From: Clostridia bacterium
Lineage (GTDB): Bacteria > Bacillota > Clostridia > TANB77 > UBA1234
DNA: 14,909 bases
NCBI GenBank assembly: GCA_900753135.1
Contig: CAADXZ010000098.1
Span: forward strand, 1 to 14,909
Direction: 5' to 3'
The stretch's first letter is position 1. Each line of letters begins with the position of its first letter. This document shows, piece by piece, positions 1 through 6,147 of this stretch. The translations under genes and the position numbers were made by a program. Below the pieces are notes generated by a model that worked only from the letters and a program-made list of their open reading frames with translations, had not been told where the DNA came from and made no database searches.

Positions 1-801
1 AATCTCAGAATAGAAGCTGGAATTGAGCCTGTTAATATTTCATCACCCAATTTGGTTATAAGAATACATAGACCAGAAAATATAAAAACTATGGAAGAAC
101 TTTTTACAACTGATATAGAAATGTTTAACCTCGAAATTTATAAATTCTTAATAAATGCTATTAAAGCAGGTGGAAATATAATAATAAGTGGAAAAGGTGG
201 AAGTGGAAAAACAACACTAATGAGAAATCTGATAAATAAGATTCCAGAAGATTTGTCTATAACTTCAAATGAAGAAACAGCTGAATTGTATAGCTCACAT
301 CCCAATATAATACAAAGGGAAATTTTAAAAAATAGGAATGATAATAAAAATATAACTCTTGCACAACTTACGGCACATTCGCTAGTAATGTCAAATGATG
401 TGGTGGTTATTGGAGAATTAAAGGGCGAAGAAGCAATGGTGTTTTTTGATGCTGTTTCAACAGGACATAGAGGATATGCTACTGTGCATTCAGATAGTAG
501 TTTGAATACAATAGACAGACTTGTAACACTTATGAAGCGAGATTCAAAAGCACAAAGTTATACAGATAAATATTTAAGGAAACTTTTGTCTATGTCTGTT
601 GATTTAGTAATATTTATGAAAAACTTTAAAATACATGAGATTTCTGAAGTAATGTATAACAAAGAAACTGATGATGTTGAGTATAATACACTTTTTAAAT
701 TTGAAACAGAAAAATATGAGGCGGGAAAATCTTTAGGAAAATTTGTTACATTAAATGAACCTATGGGAAGAATAAAAGAAAAAATTGAATTAAGTTGTTA
801 A
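1..801 (+). CDS. cpaF: CpaF/TadA-family secretion ATPase, 5'-truncated
   Basis: The reading frame is open from base 1, so the gene begins before the window; only the C-terminal ATPase half (about 266 residues) is present. The P-loop GKGGSGKTT lies at about 190-216. A Walker B/Asp-box stretch VVVIGELKGEEA and a His-box stretch TGHRGYATVHSDS follow in the order typical of VirB11/CpaF/TadA ATPases. In this family a cytoplasmic hexamer hydrolyses ATP to drive assembly or retraction of Tad (Flp) pili or related type II/IV secretion filaments. The next gene, 11 bases on with a strong SD, is a TadB/TadC-like platform protein, which supports a Tad-type operon over a conjugative VirB11. The family is secure; the exact system is inferred because upstream genes and the N-terminal domain are outside the window. 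Confidence 0.9.
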   Translation, partial: NLRIEAGIEPVNISSPNLVIRIHRPENIKTMEELFTTDIEMFNLEIYKFLINAIKAGGNIIISGKGGSGKTTLMRNLINKIPEDLSITSNEETAELYSSHPNIIQREILKNRNDNKNITLAQLTAHSLVMSNDVVVIGELKGEEAMVFFDAVSTGHRGYATVHSDSSLNTIDRLVTLMKRDSKAQSYTDKYLRKLLSMSVDLVIFMKNFKIHEISEVMYNKETDDVEYNTLFKFETEKYEAGKSLGKFVTLNEPMGRIKEKIELSC

Positions 802-812
802 AGGAGAAAAGT

Positions 813-1748
813 ATGGAAAACATAGTATTGTTAATAAGTATTGGTTTTTTTTCATATGAACTTGTTAAGCATTTAATGAATCAAAAAATATTATCAAAAG
901 TAAATCACTACATAACAGATAAAAGCGAAAAATACTACGACGAGTATATTAAGAGGATAGAAAAAAATCAAAAGGTAGATTTAAAAGAAAGATTGAACTT
1001 GATATATAGAATAAATTTAATTATTGAAAAAGCTGGAATACAAAGAGGAGTTTTGATTAATTCTGTAACACTAATATTATATGGTGTTGTGGGCTTTGGG
1101 GTCGCATGTAGTATATTTTTTAGATTTTTTGGTATTGCAATGCTTTCGATAATAATATCAATTCCATTTTTGTTTTTACCTATTGGAATTATAAAATTAA
1201 TTGGTTCTAATAAAAATGAAAAATTAGAGAAAGTATTTTTAAATTTTCTATTGCAATTAAAAAATTACACTAAAATAAATAATGATATAATAGGTGCATT
1301 TAAGCAAGTGGAAACCATTGAACCTTTGCAATCATACATAAATAAATTTAACATTGAAATAAATAGTGGTGTGAGATTTGAAAAAGCCATTGAGCATATA
1401 AAAGAAAAGGTTTCAGCAAATAAATTTAAAGAGTTTTTTTCAAATGTACAGTATTGTTATTTGTACGGTGGAAGCTTTACAGAATTGATTGATAAGAATT
1501 ATGAAATAATATCAGAAGTGCAAGAAGAAAAGAATAAACGAAAACAAGAAACTAAAGGTGCAAGGTTATCTCTTTTTATATTAATCTTTTTGGATATCTA
1601 TGTGTATTTAGTTTATATAAATAATAATTACGAAAATTATTTAATTATGCAGAAAAGCCTTTTCGGTACATTAATTTTATATTGGAACTTCATAAGTATG
1701 CTATTACTTATGTTATTATCATCAAAGGTAAAGAAATTAGACTATTAA
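813..1748 (+). CDS. TadB/TadC-like type II secretion F-domain inner membrane protein
   Basis: A 311-residue membrane protein. I chose ATG 813 over an upstream TTG because AAGGAG sits at 801-806 with normal spacing. Hydrophobic segments lie near the N-terminus (about residues 4-18), at about 84-103 and 106-130, and as two segments at the C-terminus (about 252-270 and 279-303). The soluble helical stretch between about 140 and 245 has the pattern of a T2SSF domain, with leucine-rich helices and a YGGSFTELIDKNYEII-type segment. The length fits TadB/TadC (roughly 300 residues). Such proteins form the platform that couples the CpaF ATPase to filament assembly. Typical tad loci have two F proteins (TadB and TadC); only one is seen here before the operon changes character. 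The family call is good; TadB versus TadC is not resolved. Confidence 0.8.
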   Translation: MENIVLLISIGFFSYELVKHLMNQKILSKVNHYITDKSEKYYDEYIKRIEKNQKVDLKERLNLIYRINLIIEKAGIQRGVLINSVTLILYGVVGFGVACSIFFRFFGIAMLSIIISIPFLFLPIGIIKLIGSNKNEKLEKVFLNFLLQLKNYTKINNDIIGAFKQVETIEPLQSYINKFNIEINSGVRFEKAIEHIKEKVSANKFKEFFSNVQYCYLYGGSFTELIDKNYEIISEVQEEKNKRKQETKGARLSLFILIFLDIYVYLVYINNNYENYLIMQKSLFGTLILYWNFISMLLLMLLSSKVKKLDY

Positions 1749-1761
1749 GGAGGTTGCAAAT

Positions 1762-2292
1762 ATTAATATAGATTTAGATTCTAATAGAGAATTAACGAAT
1801 GATAAAGAATTGGAAAACAATAAAATAAATAATCAATTAAATGAAACTTTGGAAGATACTAGTACAATATTAAAAATATCCTTACAAGACAATAATCAAA
1901 TTAATATTAAACGCATAAAGGATGAAGGGGATATAAAAGAAGAAAATAAGATAATATTATCTCAAAAAAGTAATTCAAATGAAATTGTAGACACAAAAAA
2001 TAATTCAAAAATAAAAATGGTGTTGAAATCGCTTTATAGAGTAGGTGAAGAATTTATCGATTCTATGGTTAGAAAATTTCTAAAGGAAAAATTTAAGTGG
2101 AATTTTTCAGTATACAATGATGGAAAAGATGCACTCAAATCAATAGGAAAGAAGGATTACAAGACTTTTATAAAAAAAGGAACTGATTCAATATTATATA
2201 CAATCAAGAAAATTCCAAATGATACAAAAAAAGTGATTAAAAATACTAAAAACAAAGCTATTGATGAAGTATTTTCTTGGGGTAAAGAATAG
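1762..2292 (+). CDS. Unrecognised Lys/Asn-rich soluble protein, probable ATT start
   Basis: Not recognised. The frame is open from the preceding stop codon to 2292 and gives about 176 residues from ATT 1762, or 160 from TTG 1810. No ATG exists in this frame until well inside the gene. A perfect AAGGAGG lies at 1747-1753, overlapping the tadB-like stop, and it is 8 bases before ATT 1762, the spacing expected of a real start. TTG 1810 has only a weak AAAG upstream. The N-terminal half is polar and low-complexity (Asn, Asp, Glu, Lys). The C-terminal half is strongly basic and probably helical, with no signal peptide or membrane segment. Its position immediately behind the ATPase and platform genes suggests an accessory or cytoplasmic partner of that secretion system, by context only. 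Confidence 0.6.
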   Translation: MNIDLDSNRELTNDKELENNKINNQLNETLEDTSTILKISLQDNNQINIKRIKDEGDIKEENKIILSQKSNSNEIVDTKNNSKIKMVLKSLYRVGEEFIDSMVRKFLKEKFKWNFSVYNDGKDALKSIGKKDYKTFIKKGTDSILYTIKKIPNDTKKVIKNTKNKAIDEVFSWGKE

Positions 2293-2324
2293 GCAGAAAA
2301 TAGAGGAAAAAAGCCAAAATTCAC

Positions 2325-2353
2325 TTGCAATAAAAAGTCTGATTTAGTATAAT
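2325..2353 (+). promoter_or_regulatory. Predicted sigma-A promoter of gyrA
   Basis: A -35 box TTGCAA (2325-2330) and a perfect -10 box TATAAT (2348-2353) are separated by 17 bases. Transcription would start near 2360, leaving a leader of about 50 bases before the gyrA ATG. The leader carries TTTGAAC twice, at 2363-2369 and 2374-2380, exactly 11 bases apart. Confidence 0.75.
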
Positions 2354-2412
2354 TTAGATGTGTTTGAACGAGTTTTGAACAGTACAAATTTTACGAAAGT
2401 TGGGATAAAGAA

Positions 2413-4857
2413 ATGGAAGAAAATGCAAAAAAAGTAATTAAAGTTGACATAGAAAAAGAAATGAAAAAATCATATATTGACTATGCCATGAGTGTAATTG
2501 TATCTAGAGCACTTCCAGATGTTAGAGATGGTCTAAAACCAGTTCATAGAAGAATTTTATATGCAATGGATGGACTTGGACTAACACCAGAAAAGCCATT
2601 CAGAAAATCTGCATATATTGTTGGTGAAGTTATGGGTAAATATCATCCACATGGTGATGCTTCTATATATGATGCTTTAGTAAGAATGGCACAGGATTTC
2701 TCTTTGAGATATAGAATGGTAAATGGTCATGGTAACTTTGGTAGTGTTGATGGAGATAGCCCTGCTGCAATGAGGTACACTGAAGCAAAGATGCCAAAAC
2801 TTGCTGTTGAAATGCTTGCGGATATAGATAAGAATACTGTAGACTTCATGCCAAACTATGATGAAAAATTGATGGAACCTACAGTATTACCCGCAAAGAT
2901 ACCAAACCTTCTAGTAAATGGCTCATCAGGTATTGCGGTAGGTATGGCTACTAATATACCACCACACAATCTAACAGAGGTAATTAATGCAATAATAAAA
3001 CTTATAGAAGAAGATAATGTAACAGATGAAGACTTAATGGCAGAAATAAAAGGACCTGATTTTCCAACAGGAGGATTAATACTAGGTAGAGAGGGCATTA
3101 GAGACTGCTATAAGACTGGTAGAGGTAAGATTACTGTGCGTGCGAAAGCAGAGATAGAAGAGCACGGAAATGGAAGATATAGAATAGTTGTAACAGAATT
3201 GCCATATCAAGTAAATAAAGCTAGACTAATTGAAAATATTGCCGATCTTGTTAAAGATAAGAGAATAGATGGTATATCTGACTTAAGAGATGAATCAGAC
3301 CGTGAAGGTATGAGAATTGTAATAGAGTTAAAAAGAGACGCAAATGCAAATGTTGTATTAAATCAATTGTATAAAAATACACAAATGCAAGATACATTTG
3401 GTGCTATTATGCTAGCACTTGTTGATAATAAACCTAAGATATTAACATTAAGACAAATGTTAGAATGTTATATTGACCACAGAAAAAATGTAATCGTTAG
3501 AAGAACGAAGTTTGATTTGGATAAGGCTTTGGCGAGAGCTCATATTTTAGAAGGATTGAAAATAGCTCTTGATTACATCGATGAAGTTATTGCAATAATT
3601 CGTGCTGCTTATGATGATGCACAAGAAAGACTTATGAAAAGATTTAATCTTACTGAAATACAAGCAAATGCTATTTTGGAAATGAAATTAAGAACTTTAT
3701 CAGGCTTGCAAAGAGAAAAGATTGAGGAAGAATATGATCAATTGATGAAACAAATTGAAAGATTTAGAGCGATACTAGCAAGCGAAAAGTTGGTTTGTGA
3801 TATTGTTAGAGATGAGTTGTTAGAGATTAAAGCTAAATATGGTGATGAAAGAAGAACACAAATTATTGCAGCAGAAGGCGAATTTGAAACGGAAGATTTA
3901 ATAAAAGAGGAAACAACAGTTGTAGCTCTTACGCACTTTGGATACATAAAGAGAGTACCTATAAGCACATATAAAACTCAAAGAAGAGGTGGAAGAGGCA
4001 TAACTGGAATTCAAACAAGAGAAGAAGATTTTGTTGAACAGTTATTTGTGACATCTACTCATGATATGATAATGTTCTTTACTAATAAGGGTAAAGTGTA
4101 TAGACTTAAAGGCTATGAAGTACCAGAAGCAGGTAGAACTGCAAAAGGTACAGCGATAGTAAATTTACTTCAACTTGATGGTGATGAGAAGATTACAGCA
4201 GTTATACCAATTCATGCTTTTGCAGAAGGACAATACCTATTGATGGCTACAAAAAATGGTATTATAAAGAAAACAAATCTAATGGAATACAATAGTTCAA
4301 GAAAAGTAGGACTTCAAGCAATATCATTAAAAGATGATGATGAATTAATTGATGTAAGACTTACAGATGGAGAAAGAAACATTGTAATGGTTACCCATGA
4401 AGGTATGAGTATAACATTCTCAGAAACAGATGTTAAATCAGCAGGTAGAATTGCACAAGGTGTTATTGGTATTAGACTTGACAATGATGACTATGTTGTT
4501 GGAATGGAACCAATATATAGTGATAAAGGATATTTACTTGCAATAACAGAGCATGGCTTTGGTAAGAGAACAGAGCTTACAGAATATAGAGTTCAAACTA
4601 GAGCTGGAAAAGGTGTAATAACATATAAAACAACTCCAAAAACTGGAAAGGTTGTTGGAATAAAAGTTGTTAATGATGATGATGAGATAATGTTAATTAC
4701 GGATAATGGAATCATTATTAGGCTTGAAGTAGAAAACATCAGTGTGCTAGGACGTTCAACACAAGGTGTTACTTTAATGAGAACGAATGACGGAGGAAAA
4801 GTTGTTAGTATCGCAAAAGTGACATCAGAGGATGAAATTGCTGAAACAGAAGAATAA
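2413..4857 (+). CDS. gyrA: DNA gyrase subunit A
   Basis: Full-length GyrA (814 residues, normal for the family). With GyrB it forms the A2B2 type II topoisomerase that introduces negative supercoils. The N-terminal breakage-reunion domain shows SYIDYAMSVIVSRALPD at residues 20-36 and the active-site Tyr122 in AMRYTEAK. The C-terminal beta-pinwheel carries a GyrA box QRRGGRG at residues 523-529, which distinguishes GyrA from ParC. The tail is acidic. Numbering matches Escherichia coli GyrA through Tyr122: the quinolone-contact positions are Ala83 and Asp87, so the usual Ser/Thr83 is absent. The start at 2413 fits family alignments, but its SD is weak (GGGAT at about 2402-2406). gyrB is not adjacent; gyrA appears to be transcribed alone from its own promoter. 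Confidence 0.97.
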   Translation: MEENAKKVIKVDIEKEMKKSYIDYAMSVIVSRALPDVRDGLKPVHRRILYAMDGLGLTPEKPFRKSAYIVGEVMGKYHPHGDASIYDALVRMAQDFSLRYRMVNGHGNFGSVDGDSPAAMRYTEAKMPKLAVEMLADIDKNTVDFMPNYDEKLMEPTVLPAKIPNLLVNGSSGIAVGMATNIPPHNLTEVINAIIKLIEEDNVTDEDLMAEIKGPDFPTGGLILGREGIRDCYKTGRGKITVRAKAEIEEHGNGRYRIVVTELPYQVNKARLIENIADLVKDKRIDGISDLRDESDREGMRIVIELKRDANANVVLNQLYKNTQMQDTFGAIMLALVDNKPKILTLRQMLECYIDHRKNVIVRRTKFDLDKALARAHILEGLKIALDYIDEVIAIIRAAYDDAQERLMKRFNLTEIQANAILEMKLRTLSGLQREKIEEEYDQLMKQIERFRAILASEKLVCDIVRDELLEIKAKYGDERRTQIIAAEGEFETEDLIKEETTVVALTHFGYIKRVPISTYKTQRRGGRGITGIQTREEDFVEQLFVTSTHDMIMFFTNKGKVYRLKGYEVPEAGRTAKGTAIVNLLQLDGDEKITAVIPIHAFAEGQYLLMATKNGIIKKTNLMEYNSSRKVGLQAISLKDDDELIDVRLTDGERNIVMVTHEGMSITFSETDVKSAGRIAQGVIGIRLDNDDYVVGMEPIYSDKGYLLAITEHGFGKRTELTEYRVQTRAGKGVITYKTTPKTGKVVGIKVVNDDDEIMLITDNGIIIRLEVENISVLGRSTQGVTLMRTNDGGKVVSIAKVTSEDEIAETEE

Positions 4858-4908
4858 TGAAAAATAAGCAAAAGTTATTTTAGTGAAAAGATATTTTGTT
4901 CTAAAATG

Positions 4909-4975
4909 TATCAGGAAGGTTTTTAATATGAAAAGCTTAAATATTTGGAGTTTGATTAAAACCTTCCTGATATAA
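4909..4975 (+). other. 15-bp hairpin enclosing a 15-codon ORF with a sequestered Shine-Dalgarno
   Basis: The arms at 4909-4923 and 4958-4972 are perfect complements across a 34-base loop. The left arm contains AGGAAGG (4913-4919), 8 bases before ATG 4928. That ATG opens a 15-codon frame, MKSLNIWSLIKTFLI, ending at TAA 4973-4975. The right arm is exactly codons 11-15 of this frame, so folding would hide the SD by pairing it with the end of the coding sequence. The peptide is short and amphipathic or hydrophobic. Whether it is expressed is unknown; chance cannot be excluded for so short a frame. Confidence 0.35.
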
Positions 4976-5044
4976 GAAAGAATGAAAATCAAAGATTCTC
5001 ATTCTTTCGATTTTCGAGAATTTTCATCTAGAAGAAAATCTCAT
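4972..5044 (-). repeat. Possible dispersed post-terminator repeat, copy A
   Basis: Read on the minus strand, this 73-base segment begins ATGAGATTTTCTTC and ends GATTTTCATTCTTTCTTAT. Similar ends flank the 69-base segment at 13352-13420, and a short fused form lies at 14304-14330. All three lie downstream of an intrinsic terminator in the orientation of the terminated gene. The match between ends is clear by eye; the middle portions align poorly, so membership in one family is tentative. Confidence 0.4.
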
Positions 5045-5118
5045 GTATAAATTAAAGTTTTTATACAATAAAAAGACAGGTAACAAATAAAAGGTTTAAT
5101 CTATTACTTTTCAATTGC

Positions 5119-5146
5119 ATAAAAAGAGCTACTTGTAAGTAGCTCT
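5119..5146 (-). terminator. Intrinsic terminator of the prepilin-like gene
   Basis: On the minus strand, a 9-10 bp stem (AGAGCTACT at 5125-5133 with AGTAGCTCT at 5138-5146) with a tight 4-base loop is followed by TTTTTATGC. It sits 20 bases beyond the stop of the minus-strand gene and 260 bases beyond gyrA, so it belongs to the minus-strand unit. Confidence 0.85.
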
Positions 5147-5165
5147 AAGTGGTAAATTCAAATAT

Positions 5166-6038
5166 TTATTTATATTCTACATCATATTTACTCATCCATA
5201 TTCCTGTATTATTCTTAAAGCTGTCTGGAACAGAAAATCCGTTTTTTGTATAGTCATTCAAAATATTGCTATATATAATTTCACCTGCAGAATTTGTAGA
5301 ATACCTTGGAATCCAAACAAGCATACTTCCGTTGTTAGTAACAACTTTTCCTTCTAATTCCGAAAGTGATACTGAACGAATCTCAGAATTTGTATATCCC
5401 GAAATCGTTATATCATCCATAAGCATGACGTTTGCCCAGATTTTGTTTTGTGAAGAATAATCGTACCATTCTGAATCTTCGGAATTTGTTATTACCCACG
5501 AACCATTTAGATTTTTTACTGGAATCATTCCTGAAACAAGAATAGGTTTGTTGACACCTTTTACCGCATCATAAGTGTTTGACAACTGTGAAGTGGTGTT
5601 TCCAGTAATTGCGTTTCGTACTTCTTCTGAGTCATAATAAGTTTTTCCATTATAAACAATTGGTGATGTAGAAACAACTTCGTTTGTTTCGTAGTTTACT
5701 ATATAAACATTTTTTACACTCTCTAAGCTTAAATCTGAAAAATTTTCATCTTCTAATCTGTACCAATTATCCCCATAACTTGTATTTTGTATTTTTATAG
5801 GATTTGAATCACTCAAAGGTGTTCCGATGAGTGGATATAATGAAGCGTTTAATCTGTTCATTAGGGCACGTTGTGAAACAGCTTCACTAACATCTAGAAT
5901 TTCGCTGTAAGATATCGTATCAGTAGCTGTATCTATGTTTTTTGATACTCCGTAATAAATTGACATGCTGGCGATTATCAAGATTAAGATTATCGTAATA
6001 ACTAACGACATAAGTGAAATACCTTTATTATTTTTCAT
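5166..6038 (-). CDS. Prepilin-like secreted protein (class III-type leader, WIPRY module)
   Basis: A 290-residue protein with a prepilin-type N-terminus: a short charged leader MKNNKG, then the hydrophobic segment ISLMSLVITIILILIIA (residues 7-23). Prepilin peptidase would be expected to cut after Gly6. Position +5 of the mature form is Ser, not the Glu of typical type IV pilins. Residues about 106-137 include a VYIVNYETNEV...YNGKTYY segment as in pseudopilin-like proteins. From about 169 there is a Trp/Tyr-rich module with GSWV, EWYDY, VWIPRYS (241-247) and GIWMSKYDV (279-287), a pattern I recall from large secreted families of gut Firmicutes; function unknown. The start is fixed by AGGAGGA at 6044-6050 on the minus strand. 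It converges on gyrA and diverges from yifB, so it forms its own unit. It could be a fibre component or surface protein exported through the Tad-like machinery at 1-1748; that link is inference. Confidence 0.8.
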   Translation of the reverse strand: MKNNKGISLMSLVITIILILIIASMSIYYGVSKNIDTATDTISYSEILDVSEAVSQRALMNRLNASLYPLIGTPLSDSNPIKIQNTSYGDNWYRLEDENFSDLSLESVKNVYIVNYETNEVVSTSPIVYNGKTYYDSEEVRNAITGNTTSQLSNTYDAVKGVNKPILVSGMIPVKNLNGSWVITNSEDSEWYDYSSQNKIWANVMLMDDITISGYTNSEIRSVSLSELEGKVVTNNGSMLVWIPRYSTNSAGEIIYSNILNDYTKNGFSVPDSFKNNTGIWMSKYDVEYK

Positions 6039-6064
6039 AATAGTCCTCCTTTGTACACATGAAT

Positions 6065-6093
6065 ATTATAACATTAGCAATAGTTTTTGAAAA
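6065..6093 (-). promoter_or_regulatory. Possible promoter of the prepilin-like gene
   Basis: On the minus strand a perfect -10 TATAAT (plus-strand 6065-6070) lies about 27 bases before the start codon. A poor -35, TTTTCA (6088-6093), precedes it at 17-base spacing. The -10 is convincing; the -35 is weak, so the unit may need an activator. Confidence 0.45.
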
Positions 6094-6147
6094 TGTAAAA
6101 TTAAAAATTTGAAATTAAATATTAAATTTAGAAAGGAAAGTGGAGTA

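Larger units (their letters stand above)
4858..5165. other. Gene-free stretch rich in inverted repeats between convergent gyrA and prepilin-like gene
   Basis: This 308-base interval separates the gyrA stop from the stop of the minus-strand prepilin-like gene. It contains a 15-bp perfect inverted repeat (4909-4923 with 4958-4972), a 10-bp inverted repeat directly after it (4976-4985 with 4999-5008), an imperfect palindrome centred on CTAG (about 5016-5043), and the terminator of the minus-strand gene (5119-5146). I see no canonical gyrA terminator: neither of the first two hairpins is followed by a U-run. No long ORF is present. Confidence 0.7.

Noticed and set aside
2157..2387. Minus-strand 76-codon frame spanning the gyrA promoter
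   Set aside because: It crosses the gyrA promoter and the end of the upstream gene, with biased composition and no SD.
2413..4857. Possibility that the type II topoisomerase gene is parC
   Set aside because: The intact GyrA box QRRGGRG at residues 523-529 and exact numbering of the N-terminal domain match GyrA.
4976..5008. 10-bp inverted repeat considered as the gyrA terminator
   Set aside because: The stem is AT-rich, the loop has 13 bases and no T-run follows, so it is not a convincing intrinsic terminator.
5016..5043. CodY-box-like palindrome (AATTTTC ... GAAAATC)
   Set aside because: The half-sites are separated by about seven bases rather than the single base of a CodY box, and it lies between two convergent gene ends rather than at a promoter.
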